A stretch of 64,000 bases of DNA from JAVVXB01 sp036651815 (GTDB taxonomy: Bacteria; Bacillota; Clostridia; Christensenellales; CAG-138). Of the stretch, positions 7,191 through 15,171 are shown one piece after another. Both the position numbers and the translations under genes were made by a program. The stretch's first letter is position 1. Each line of letters opens with the position of its first letter. The notes under the pieces are model-generated. The model did no database searches. It was not told the DNA's origin and saw only the letters and a list, made by a program, of their open reading frames with translations. The DNA is taken from NCBI GenBank assembly GCA_036651815.1, contig JAVVXB010000013.1, positions 1 to 64,000 on the forward strand, in the 5' to 3' direction.

Positions 7191-8260
7191 AATGCATTCT
7201 CCCTTCTTGTGATGAGATAGATGAAGAACGGTGCACCGATAAATGCCGTCAGGATACCGATAGGGATTTCTGTTGCCAACAGATTTCGCGAAATATTATC
7301 GACGAGTAATAGAAAAGCCGCACCCACGATCATTGTTGCTGGCAAGAGGTATTTGTAGTTACAGCCGATGATTTTTCGGCATAGGTGGGGGATCACAAGA
7401 CCTACCCAGCCGATCATGCCGCTGACGGATACGCTTGCGGCTGTGATGAGCGTCGAACAGATGATGATGACAAATCGCAAAAGGGCGGTATGGATGCCCA
7501 TCGCGTGCGCTTCATCATCGCCAAGCGTCAGAACATTGATCTGCCATCGCAGCATAAGCAACGGCATTACACCGAGTGCCATCGGAATGATCACAAAACC
7601 AATATCGGTCATACGTGCGCCGGACAGGCTACCCATGAGCCAGTAAGTGATTTCCGGTAGTTGATTGTTGGGGTCGGCTACGAGTTTGATGTAGGAAGTG
7701 CCTGCCGAAAAAAGAGAACTGACCATGATTCCGGCCAGAATCAGATTCACCACACTGCGTCCAGGGGCATGTTGACCGATGAAATAGACAATGCAAACGG
7801 TGATCAGACTTGAAACGAATGCGGAAAGCGTGATCATCCGGTTCGAAGCTCCCTGTAGAATTGCGAACGCCGCACCAAATGCTGCACCTGCTGACGCACC
7901 AAGGATATCCGGGGAAGCCATGGGGTTTTGGAATACACCCTGATAGGAAACACCTGCGACGGAAAGACAACAGCCCACAAGACAGGCCATTAGAATACGC
8001 GGCAAACGAATATTGAATATCACGGTTTCCATCTGCGTTGTCCAGGTTTGTGTGATAGGAAACAGTCTGCTCGGTAGAATACGGAACAATTCGTTCAACG
8101 GAACACCATATCTACCAAGGCTGAAGGATAATAGAAACAGAATCAACAGCATTCCAAAGAGCAACGCCAGACAACGTGCGTGTTTTTCGTGTGGCGTCGA
8201 ATGAAACTGTTCACAATGGATGGGGCTGTTTTGTTTCTTGTTCGTCTGCATGCAAGTCAC
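7187..8260 (-). CDS. FecCD-family metal-chelate ABC permease
   Basis: The product is a 357-residue inner-membrane permease with about nine or ten membrane helices from residue 30 onward. Family hallmarks include RLPRILMACLVGCCLSVAG near residue 90, GASAGAAFG soon after, and SVSGMIGWVGLVIPHLCRKI in the loop that contacts the ATPase. It is the first gene of the five-gene operon permease-ATPase-methyltransferase-binding protein-NTPase. The start is uncertain: GTG at 8260 or ATG at 8251, neither with a strong ribosome site. A 13-bp palindrome overlapping its promoter suggests metal-dependent repression. Confidence 0.87.
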   Translation of the reverse strand: MTCMQTNKKQNSPIHCEQFHSTPHEKHARCLALLFGMLLILFLLSFSLGRYGVPLNELFRILPSRLFPITQTWTTQMETVIFNIRLPRILMACLVGCCLSVAGVSYQGVFQNPMASPDILGASAGAAFGAAFAILQGASNRMITLSAFVSSLITVCIVYFIGQHAPGRSVVNLILAGIMVSSLFSAGTSYIKLVADPNNQLPEITYWLMGSLSGARMTDIGFVIIPMALGVMPLLMLRWQINVLTLGDDEAHAMGIHTALLRFVIIICSTLITAASVSVSGMIGWVGLVIPHLCRKIIGCNYKYLLPATMIVGAAFLLLVDNISRNLLATEIPIGILTAFIGAPFFIYLITRRENAL

Positions 8261-8286
8261 TTTCGCTCACCAAGGAGGAAATATGT

Positions 8287-8323
8287 ATATTATTATAATA
8301 GCATTGTTCTATCAAAAGAACAA
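8287..8323 (-). promoter_or_regulatory. Promoter of the metal-transporter operon with 13-bp palindrome
   Basis: On the minus strand two overlapping promoter choices exist, both with 17-base spacers: TTGATA (8315-8310)/TAATAT (8292-8287), or TTGTTC (8323-8318)/TATTAT (8300-8295). The perfect palindrome TATTAT-T-ATAATA (8288-8300) covers both -10 boxes. A 6-1-6 arrangement of AT-rich arms recalls Fur-class sites, but the identity of any regulator is a guess. Confidence 0.5.
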
Positions 8324-8333
8324 CGGACGATAT

Positions 8334-8371
8334 TCAGCAATGCAGAATATAATATCAGCAATACAGAATAT
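8334..8371. repeat. Two direct repeats 21 bp apart, candidate operator
   Basis: TCAGCAATGCAGAATAT at 8334-8350 is repeated with one change (TCAGCAATACAGAATAT) at 8355-8371. The 21-base period is two helical turns, so two bound proteins would face the same side. The repeats lie between the divergent metal-transporter and iclR promoters, five bases before the iclR -35 box. They fit a binding site for the IclR protein or another activator or repressor. Confidence 0.55.
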
Positions 8372-8375
8372 TCAA

Positions 8376-8404
8376 TTGTAAAGCATTACGAATACTGATA
8401 AGAT
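8376..8404 (+). promoter_or_regulatory. Promoter of the iclR-esterase pair
   Basis: TTGTAA (8376-8381), a 17-base spacer and TAAGAT (8399-8404) form a reasonable sigma-A promoter 32 bases before the iclR start codon. The paired direct repeats lie immediately upstream. Confidence 0.5.
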
Positions 8405-8436
8405 ATATTAAACTGCTCGGAAGGGAGGCGCTATGC

Positions 8437-9228
8437 ATGGATGAAATCTGCGGGAAAGTGCAGTCGGTTACAAAAGCGATGAAACTGATCGATTGTCTTG
8501 CAAAGGCAAAGCATGCGCTTACGCTGCAAGAATTGTCGCAACAGGCAGGATATCCAAAGAGCACTGCACATGCGCTGCTTTCCACACTGCGGGACTGCTC
8601 GTTTGTGGAACAATGGGATGATGGAAAGTATCGTTTAGGCATCCGCCTATTCGAGCTCGGCATGGTCGTGAGCGGTTCGTGGGACATATTGCCGCTTGCG
8701 CGCAACTATATACAGTCAATTGCAGCAGAAACCGGAGAACCGGTGCAACTGACAACACTGGATAAAAACGAAGTTCTCGTATTGGACACGCAAAATCCAA
8801 ATACCGCGTTTCGTGTCGTTTTGAGTACGGGTTCGCGCTTACCATGCCATTGCACGGCGTCCGGCAAGGCCATGCTGGCATTTCTCCCACAAGCAAAAAC
8901 AAAGAGTATCCTTCGTACAATTGAAATTTTTGCGTTTACGCCGCACACCATGACGGAGTCGGAACAACTGGAAGCCGAGTTGGCAGATGTACGCCGCAGT
9001 GGCTTTGCTATCGAAAACGGTGAATACCGCATCGGCCTACGTGCTGTTGCAGCGCCGATCTTCGATGTGACAGGAACACCAAAATATGCAATTAGCGTAT
9101 ATGGCATGTACCGTGGCATCAATGGCGAAGATTTTTTATTGGCGCAGCGGCTCGTGCAATCTACAGCAAGCGCTATTTCAAAAGAACTTGGATATCGGGG
9201 CCGCAATTCTGAAAAAGCTGAAAGTTGA
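8437..9228 (+). CDS. IclR family transcriptional regulator
   Basis: The product is 263 residues. The N-terminal winged helix-turn-helix (about 8-65) has TLQELSQQAGYPKSTAHALL, and the C-terminal effector domain (about 80-255) contains LPCHCTASGKAMLAF, the family's ligand-pocket region. GGAGG precedes the ATG, which lies 14 bases downstream. IclR proteins usually control nearby catabolic genes. The esterase gene 53 bases downstream on the same strand is the likely co-transcribed partner, and the divergent metal-transporter operon could also be a target. The effector is unknown. Confidence 0.88.
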   Translation: MDEICGKVQSVTKAMKLIDCLAKAKHALTLQELSQQAGYPKSTAHALLSTLRDCSFVEQWDDGKYRLGIRLFELGMVVSGSWDILPLARNYIQSIAAETGEPVQLTTLDKNEVLVLDTQNPNTAFRVVLSTGSRLPCHCTASGKAMLAFLPQAKTKSILRTIEIFAFTPHTMTESEQLEAELADVRRSGFAIENGEYRIGLRAVAAPIFDVTGTPKYAISVYGMYRGINGEDFLLAQRLVQSTASAISKELGYRGRNSEKAES

Positions 9229-9281
9229 CGGATAAAACGCGTCTGTTCAATTAATCGGTTTCAAAGAGGAAGGGGAATGCC

Positions 9282-10250
9282 GTGAAAGAAAAACGTTGCA
9301 AAACTGATGCGCAACTGCGCAGCTTTGGTGCTTTTATTCGACTTCTAAATCCATACTTTACAGAGAAGAAATTTCGTGTGTGCAATTGGGTTCTAGATCG
9401 GTTCCGGAAAGGGAAACACGTAAATGCAATTTGTTATGAGGAAAAATGGATTCTGCGGGAGGATGGAAGCCAACTGCGAATTTGCATCTATCGCTCCCCC
9501 AAAGTGGAAAACGATGTTCCGGGTGTTTTGTGGCTGCATGGCGGTGGTTATGCCACCGGCATTCCAGAGCAGGACGACAGCTATGCGCAGCGGTTGATAG
9601 AGCGCAGCGGCTGCGTCGTTGTTGCACCAGATTATTGTCGCTCTGTTGATCGGCCTTATCCGGCGGCACTCATGGATTGTTATACTGCGCTGCTTTGGAT
9701 GAAGGAACACAGTCCGATGCTAGGCATTCGCATCAATCAGCTGATGGTGGGCGGAGACAGTGCCGGCGGAGGATTGACGGCCGCGTTGACACTCTACGCA
9801 AGAGACAATCAGGAAGTGGCCATTGCCTTTCAAATGCCGCTGTACCCAATGCTGGATGACCGGATGAATTCACCTTCCGCAATGGGAAACAACGCGCCTG
9901 TGTGGAATTCCATTTCAAATGAATGCGGCTGGAAACTGTATTTAGGCAACTCATTTAAAACCGAGCAAGTATCTGCTTATGCCGCACCGGCTCGCGCAAA
10001 AAGCTTCCGAAATTTGCCGCCAACGGTCACCTTTGTTGGAGAACTGGAACCGTTCAGGGATGAAACAGTTTTCTATGTGAGAGCGCTTCGTGAGCAAGGA
10101 ATTCCTGTTCAATTTGAATTATTTTCAGGCTGTTATCACGCTTTTGATCAGTGTGTTCCGAAAGCGGCGGTTGCCAAACGGGCAATTGAATTTTTTCTGG
10201 ATGCATATGAATATGCGGTACTTCATTATTTTGCTGAACAGCCAGAATAA
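9282..10250 (+). CDS. Alpha/beta hydrolase, HSL-type esterase/lipase
   Basis: This is a 322-residue hydrolase of the hormone-sensitive-lipase group. The oxyanion-hole motif HGGGY is at residues 86-90 and the nucleophile elbow GDSAGG at 158-163 with Ser160. A late acidic residue in ELEPFRDE and the C-terminal CYHAFD supply the other two catalytic positions. No signal peptide is seen, so it should act on small esters in the cytoplasm. The start is GTG at 9282 after AGAGGAAGGGGA. It follows the IclR gene, which probably governs it. All catalytic residues are present, unlike the broken hydrolase at 172. Confidence 0.87.
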   Translation: MKEKRCKTDAQLRSFGAFIRLLNPYFTEKKFRVCNWVLDRFRKGKHVNAICYEEKWILREDGSQLRICIYRSPKVENDVPGVLWLHGGGYATGIPEQDDSYAQRLIERSGCVVVAPDYCRSVDRPYPAALMDCYTALLWMKEHSPMLGIRINQLMVGGDSAGGGLTAALTLYARDNQEVAIAFQMPLYPMLDDRMNSPSAMGNNAPVWNSISNECGWKLYLGNSFKTEQVSAYAAPARAKSFRNLPPTVTFVGELEPFRDETVFYVRALREQGIPVQFELFSGCYHAFDQCVPKAAVAKRAIEFFLDAYEYAVLHYFAEQPE

Positions 10251-10400
10251 GCCACGATACATGGCGGGTTAGCATTGACGACATGCTGGAGTGGATAAAA
10301 AATTACGTGCAAACGTTGGTCTCACCACGAAAGCTAGATTTGACATCGACTCAAATACGATCTGTAAAACATGAGAATGGTCAAGGTGCTATGGAACTGG

Positions 10401-11075
10401 CTACCGTTTACTTTCGTTGGGCAAGCTGACGATGGGGCTATTTTCAAAAATCTCATGTGCGTGTTTATCCAACCACCGGGTGTGCAACATCATATATACA
10501 CCGATAGAGGCTGCGCCGCCGCCAAAAACGATGCCCGTCAACCCGTTGATGTGGGACGCATCCCCCGTGTAGAAAAAAGAAATAATCGCAATCTGCGTCA
10601 AAACAAGGCATGTTAAATTGGATGCAAGGTTTGTAAGGCGGATTGCTTCTGGTATAGGCGCTTTTGACTTTCTTGCGGTGTTGGAACCTTTGATGTTCAA
10701 TATAATTTCGGTAAACGTAAACACCGCAATCGCAATGGCAATTTTCATGGGATAACGTGTAGTCGATCCGACAATGAACAAGCGAACGGAATAAAGCATA
10801 TAGACCAGTCCCGAGATGAGAACCAACACACCAACGGTACGATAGCACGAGCATTGTACCTTTCGGCTTTGATGAATCGACTTGAGGCAAAGAAATCTCG
10901 CCAATCCCATTCCTACGCTGAAGAATGAGTTGATGAACAGAAAAATGGATTGTGTGAAGATTCCAACTACGAACTTTCCTACCGCCAATACAATGTCCTT
11001 GCAAACGGAAAGCCGCGTAAATAGTCCCATTCGTTTTAGTTGTTTTTCTGTCATTGCTGCTTCGCTCATTTTCAT
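10401..11075 (-). CDS. Membrane protein with five or six helices, CDF-like N-terminus
   Basis: The product is 224 residues with membrane spans near 24-45, 50-66, 84-104, 111-130, 150-172 and 178-198. The first part (CKDIVLAVGKFVVGIFTQSI) has the cadence of the first two helices of cation-diffusion facilitators. However, the family's paired His/Asp metal site is absent and the cytoplasmic domain is missing. I treat it as an uncharacterised membrane protein. No good ribosome site is seen before ATG 11075 or the alternative ATG at codon 8. It stands alone and faces the end of the esterase gene. Confidence 0.6.
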   Translation of the reverse strand: MKMSEAAMTEKQLKRMGLFTRLSVCKDIVLAVGKFVVGIFTQSIFLFINSFFSVGMGLARFLCLKSIHQSRKVQCSCYRTVGVLVLISGLVYMLYSVRLFIVGSTTRYPMKIAIAIAVFTFTEIILNIKGSNTARKSKAPIPEAIRLTNLASNLTCLVLTQIAIISFFYTGDASHINGLTGIVFGGGAASIGVYMMLHTRWLDKHAHEIFENSPIVSLPNESKR

Positions 11076-11686
11076 GGTTTATTTGGGTATATTTCCAATT
11101 TTCCCGAAAAGTGTTTTTCAATATTTTTTTGCCGTTTTGCACGCATATCCTAAATAGTATCGTCAAGAAATAAATACAAAACAGCCAGACAGAGAGCGAG
11201 TTTCCGCAAAGTTTAAGATAGCAATCGCGGGCATACCAAAATAACTCTTCTTTGCGTTAGGGTATTCATTCGGAGTCGATTCTAATACAGAGGCGCAGTC
11301 ATATGCTGATGGTTCAGCTTGGTTTCCAATTTGTTCACTGCTGCCGATTCCTAGGGACTCACTAATGAAATCAAGCATCGCAAATCATGGCATCATAGAA
11401 AAATGTATGGTCACCGTTTTTCTCTTGCAGAATGTTTGCAGATTCTTGGCTTGTTGAGCATGACATGAAAGATAAAAACAAATGGCACTTTTCATCGTAA
11501 ATCTATTGTTTTTATCATGAATTCCATGTTTGCACAATACCTGCTATCCGAAAAGGTCAGCTGATGCATGGTCTGCGCACACTGTGCTTCTTTTGATGAT
11601 AGCATGAATTGCGATGCTTGCTTTCATCAGTAAATCCCGTGAAACACGGCCGTTTATTGCAACGGGCTGGATGCGATTGCATATTG
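11076..11686 (+). other. Gene-free stretch
   Basis: No supported gene. A 71-codon minus-strand frame at 11163-11378 lacks a ribosome site and recognisable content. The region is AT-rich and looks like decayed or spacer DNA. Confidence 0.5.
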
Positions 11687-12049
11687 CTACCCGATAACAG
11701 CGGAACCAAATGGCATGAGCGCTAGTTTAGCAAACTTGAAGCATTGCTTTCCAAACGGAATTCCGATGATTGTCACGCAGAATACAGCACCAATTACAAG
11801 CGCTAACGTGGCCAGTCCAACGCCGCTGACTGTCAACCATAAAACATTCAGTAGCAGGGAGGTAACGCCACCACCAAACTGGATTTCCTTACCAAAGGGG
11901 AAGAAAGCCAGCTTAGCGAATTTAAAGCACTGTACACCCCAGGGAATTCCGATGATCGTGATGCACCACAAAACGCCGGCGATTGTCCAGCCCAAGCCAA
12001 TCCAGAGTCCGCAAAGAATAAACCAAAAAAAATTACCAATTAATTTCAT
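11687..12049 (-). CDS. YccF (DUF307) family membrane protein
   Basis: This is a 120-residue membrane protein made of two copies of the YccF domain. ITIIGIPWGVQCFKFAKLAF at about residues 30-50 is repeated as VTIIGIPFGKQCFKFAKLAL near 86-106, each followed by PFG. Two hydrophobic hairpins flank these repeats. The function is unknown, though YccF proteins are widespread inner-membrane proteins. The ATG at 12049 is chosen over an upstream in-frame ATG at 12097 because GAGG lies seven bases before it and the family begins MKLIGN. The gene is monocistronic. Confidence 0.85.
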   Translation of the reverse strand: MKLIGNFFWFILCGLWIGLGWTIAGVLWCITIIGIPWGVQCFKFAKLAFFPFGKEIQFGGGVTSLLLNVLWLTVSGVGLATLALVIGAVFCVTIIGIPFGKQCFKFAKLALMPFGSAVIG

Positions 12050-12621
12050 AGTATCCTCAAATCTGCAGCACTTAAAAATCTCACCCTCCTGCAGCACAAC
12101 CAGACTGACATCGGAAGCGCACAGCGGTGCAATTTATTAAGTATACCAGAAGAACGTACCATTGAAAATGATTATACCGCAAAAGTTGTGCTGAAGAACG
12201 CACGGCGAATGAAACGGCTTGTTCAGCATTGAAAATGATCAGGCATGATAGATTCGATCCATACGCCGCGCAGCATGATCAAAGGATGCATCTGTTCTGC
12301 AGTTGATACGCATAATTGGGTGAGACGCATGGACACTGCACGATGTAGCGCGGATCCCATGCCGACTGTAGAAGGTGGGATAGATGGGAATAAAAGCTTG
12401 AAACGGCGTAACTCCGCATGAATGCAGGCTTTATGTTTTGCCATTTTGCCGTTTGAAACAGGTTCAATAAACTGATATGGCTAAAAATAATTGAAACGGG
12501 CAAGCAAATATGCCCTGATGAATGACAATTCGGCTCATAGAGGCAATTGCGCGTAGGAAAAGCAATGAATGCAGCAAGTCCGCAGATCCAATCGAATGAC
12601 AAAATCATGGAGATCCTGTCC

Positions 12622-12661
12622 TAGCTTAGCATACTGGTGCTTGTGCCAATATGCTAAGCTA
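12622..12661. repeat. 12-bp perfect inverted repeat
   Basis: TAGCTTAGCATA (12622-12633) and TATGCTAAGCTA (12650-12661) pair perfectly around a 16-base loop. No T-run follows on either strand, so a simple terminator is unlikely. It may be an operator, a structured RNA element or a trace of a small mobile element. Confidence 0.6.
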
Positions 12662-12900
12662 AAGATTTGGCATTTGTCAGACACCATGCCAAATAAGGAT
12701 TTTTTCCTTTTATGGGTGGGTTGGATTATACGATTATTACTGCCATATTGGCGGGTATTTAGCTTTCCAATTATTGAAAGATCGGCGCAATGCTGACGGT
12801 CAGTTTAAACATCGTATGGCTCGCGTATGCTGCAATATGCATCAATGATAACTACAACGCCTAAAAAGGGCTGAGAATGCCTCTGCCTATAATTGGTGGT

Positions 12901-12922
12901 ATCATTATTTTGAAATAATGAT
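12901..12922. repeat. 10-bp inverted repeat just past ppx
   Basis: ATCATTATTT-TG-AAATAATGAT is a perfect 10-bp palindrome with a 2-base centre, 27 bases past the ppx stop codon. It could weakly end the yabP-ppx operon, although no U-run follows, or act as an AT-rich binding site. Confidence 0.45.
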
Positions 12923-12948
12923 GGGACTGCGCAATTGTGGGGTGCCAG

Positions 12949-13818
12949 TCAAACTTGCAATCCTTCAAATGTACGGATGGCGAATCCTTCCAAGCCATCG
13001 GCATCACTGACGCGAAGTTGATCTGCCTGAACGCAGTCCATCACATAGATTAAAATTGCGCCGCCCTGTAAAATCACATCATGACGATGATCTAGCAGAG
13101 GGTGGCGCGCACGCGCATCGCCCAAAGAGGAGAGCTGACGCAGAACCTTCAAGAGTGAATTCCGGGTAAGGATTGCATTCTGAACGATAGATTCGTCATA
13201 GACCGTCAGGCCGAGAACGTAAGCGCACAGCGTCGTGATGGTTCCGCCGACGCCTGTCCAAACGGGTTGTGACACATTGGATAGCGTGGAAAAGACATTA
13301 TTCAACGTGGAAGCAAGGCTGGATTGGATTTGTTCCAGTGTGCCTTCAATGCTTAGGTCGCGGGCACGTACGCATCCCAAAGGGTAACTATGGCAAAAGT
13401 CAGGGGTAATTATCTGGGTGCTACCACCACCGATATCAATCATGCCGCCACGGTTGCCCGTTGCGGCCAGATAGGCGTTGCACGCTTCCTGTTCACCGGA
13501 CAGGATGAAAAGCCGGTCTCCAATGATTGCACAGATTTCAGTTGAGAATGCATCGCGGTTCACGGCATCACGTACAGCGCTTGTTGCGTAGGCGTAGACG
13601 GGTAGTCCGTCATCTTTGCAATGATTGGCAAACTGCCGAATTACGCCAAGCGATTGCTCCATGCGAGACTTGGAAAGGAAATTGGTTTCCACCAGACCTT
13701 CAGCCAGTCTTGTTGTAAAAACTTGTTTCTCAGAAAAGGCAAATGAATCATCAACTCGTTCGGCTGTCATTGTACGTATGGAATTGCTCCCAATATCGAT
13801 GCAGGCAATTTTTTTCAT
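12949..13818 (-). CDS. ppx: Ppx/GppA phosphatase family protein
   Basis: The product is 289 residues, an actin/hsp70-fold phosphatase of the exopolyphosphatase and pppGpp-hydrolase family. DIGSNSIR (7-14), DIGGGST and GVGGT are the three phosphate-binding loops in order. At this length it carries only the two N-terminal domains, as in the short Ppx proteins; substrate preference (polyphosphate or pppGpp) cannot be decided. It overlaps divIC by four bases and is the last gene of the yabP-yabQ-divIC-ppx operon. Confidence 0.85.
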   Translation of the reverse strand: MKKIACIDIGSNSIRTMTAERVDDSFAFSEKQVFTTRLAEGLVETNFLSKSRMEQSLGVIRQFANHCKDDGLPVYAYATSAVRDAVNRDAFSTEICAIIGDRLFILSGEQEACNAYLAATGNRGGMIDIGGGSTQIITPDFCHSYPLGCVRARDLSIEGTLEQIQSSLASTLNNVFSTLSNVSQPVWTGVGGTITTLCAYVLGLTVYDESIVQNAILTRNSLLKVLRQLSSLGDARARHPLLDHRHDVILQGGAILIYVMDCVQADQLRVSDADGLEGFAIRTFEGLQV

Positions 13819-14270
13819 TGAATAATAACAGGCTCCGCGTCGCCATCCTTTTGCTTAGGTGTGAGCTTTGGAACGGGGGTTGGCAAGGGCGTGCTGGTTT
13901 GATCGGGATTGATGGATGGCTGCGGCACATCCGTTGGCGTTAGCGTGGATAGCGGAGACTTGGTTGTGACGGTATCATCGTAGAACTTGATATCACTTGG
14001 AAAGACAAAACCGAGTTTTTCCCGCGCATACTGTTTGATATAATCTGTGGTTTGCATATATTCAAGCATGCGGTCAAGGCGTTCCTCTTCGATCTTGAGC
14101 GTATCTAACTTCGTCTGCAATTTAGCTTTTTCATCCTCAATGGATCCCAGCTTGGTCTGCTGAGACAGATACACGCCGCCAAGCACAAAGAATGCCAGCA
14201 GAAAGAATAACAAAATATAGCGGGGTCGAATGAAGAACCCCGATTTTTCGGGCACTGTTTTTTTTGACAT
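13815..14270 (-). CDS. divIC: FtsB/DivIC-family septum formation initiator
   Basis: This is a bitopic cell-division protein of 151 residues. A short cytoplasmic N-terminus is followed by one membrane helix (about 18-37), an extracellular coiled coil (about 40-72) and the conserved block YIKQYAREKLGFVFP. Beyond it lies a Thr/Pro-rich low-complexity tail (about 105-151), longer than in Bacillus DivIC. It links the FtsL/DivIB complex in septum synthesis. Placement after yabP and yabQ matches the Bacillus order. Confidence 0.88.
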   Translation of the reverse strand: MSKKTVPEKSGFFIRPRYILLFFLLAFFVLGGVYLSQQTKLGSIEDEKAKLQTKLDTLKIEEERLDRMLEYMQTTDYIKQYAREKLGFVFPSDIKFYDDTVTTKSPLSTLTPTDVPQPSINPDQTSTPLPTPVPKLTPKQKDGDAEPVIIQ

Positions 14271-14289
14271 GCATTCAATATAGCACAGA

Positions 14290-14610
14290 TCAGCTTAAAA
14301 AGGGATGAATGCGTGTGCGTTTCACAATCATTTTACAAATATGCCATCCAAATGCCCACTGTTGTATCGACGCTCCGGCAGCCATAACAAAAAAACCGTA
14401 CACCCTCAAAGCGCCTCCTGTTACCAGATAGAACACCGTCATGCTGACCAAGCCGAATAAAAGACCGAACAGGGTGTCCAACAGATGGGCGATAAAGCGA
14501 CTTTTGCATAATAATCGGAAAACGCGCAAAACATCATAAAGTATGCCGAGAACAATGCCGGCATACAGGAAAGCAAGCAATGCATAACCCTGAGAAAGCG
14601 TGTTATTCAT
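14290..14610 (-). CDS. yabQ: Spore cortex biosynthesis protein YabQ
   Basis: The product is 106 residues with three membrane helices. GYALLAFLYAGIVLGILYDVLR at the N-terminus is typical of YabQ, an outer-forespore-membrane protein needed for spore cortex formation. It lies six bases past yabP and before divIC, the same order as in Bacillus subtilis. It is likely made in the mother cell. Confidence 0.87.
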   Translation of the reverse strand: MNNTLSQGYALLAFLYAGIVLGILYDVLRVFRLLCKSRFIAHLLDTLFGLLFGLVSMTVFYLVTGGALRVYGFFVMAAGASIQQWAFGWHICKMIVKRTRIHPFLS

Positions 14611-14616
14611 CGTTTT

Positions 14617-14910
14617 TCAGCGGAGTACTCGCCCGAACAGTCCTCGTTTTTCAGTTTCCGGCGGCTCGTAATCCAGCGCCAGCAATTCTCCCTCGATGGA
14701 AATCTGTCCATCCTCTAGGTTGAGCTTGTTCAGATGCAGATTGTTGCCAGCGATGTTTAGCGGACCGGCTTCCGTGAGCAAAACAGCATCCTGTTCATTA
14801 AAACTTACAACGTCCATCACACCGGTGATGCTAATGCGCATGCGATTGTCGATATGAATGCTGTGCGCCCGCGGACGCAGCTTTGTCAGGTCGGGTTCTC
14901 TTCGTTCCAT
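14617..14910 (-). CDS. yabP: Sporulation protein YabP
   Basis: The product is 97 residues of the YabP/YqfC family, a small beta-rich protein used in spore morphogenesis. RMRISITGVMDVVSFNEQDA and the following LLTEAGPLNIAGNNL are the recognisable core. ATG 14910 is chosen because AGGGGGATTATCC precedes it; the frame is open 67 codons further upstream but that part is intergenic. A second member of the family, yqfC, is at 43500. It is the first gene of the yabP-yabQ-divIC-ppx operon. Confidence 0.85.
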   Translation of the reverse strand: MERREPDLTKLRPRAHSIHIDNRMRISITGVMDVVSFNEQDAVLLTEAGPLNIAGNNLHLNKLNLEDGQISIEGELLALDYEPPETEKRGLFGRVLR

Positions 14911-15171
14911 GGATAATCCCCCTGTCGTAGTTTGCGGTTTATAGTGTATTATTACGCTGAAAAGACAGCGCATATGACTGCATGTAAAAATGTTGTAAAA
15001 CCTTTGTCGAAGGCTGGGAATTACTGGAAAATAAGCCCGAATCCGCTTGACAAAAACTGGTTCAGACGGTATGCTTACACAATCAAAATAAACATATCCG
15101 ACCGAACGCATATGTGCGGATCTTATGTGGTATTGAGATTAATTAGGTTCCAAAGAGAGGAGTATCCATAA

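Larger units (their letters stand above)
12050..12948 (+). other. Gene-free accessory stretch with hairpins
   Basis: Almost 900 bases hold no gene I can support. Open frames on both strands are short, overlap one another and match nothing I know. The region contains the two perfect inverted repeats listed separately. Confidence 0.5.

Noticed and set aside
11163..11378. Minus-strand frame of 71 codons
   Set aside because: No ribosome site, no recognisable content and an AT-rich context. I could not support it as a gene.
12223..12608. Two overlapping minus-strand frames
   Set aside because: They overlap each other in different phases, have no ribosome site and show no family pattern.
14911..15111. 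N-terminal extension of YabP to 164 residues
   Set aside because: The extra 67 codons cover an intergenic region, match nothing in the family, and a strong ribosome site lies before the ATG at 14910.
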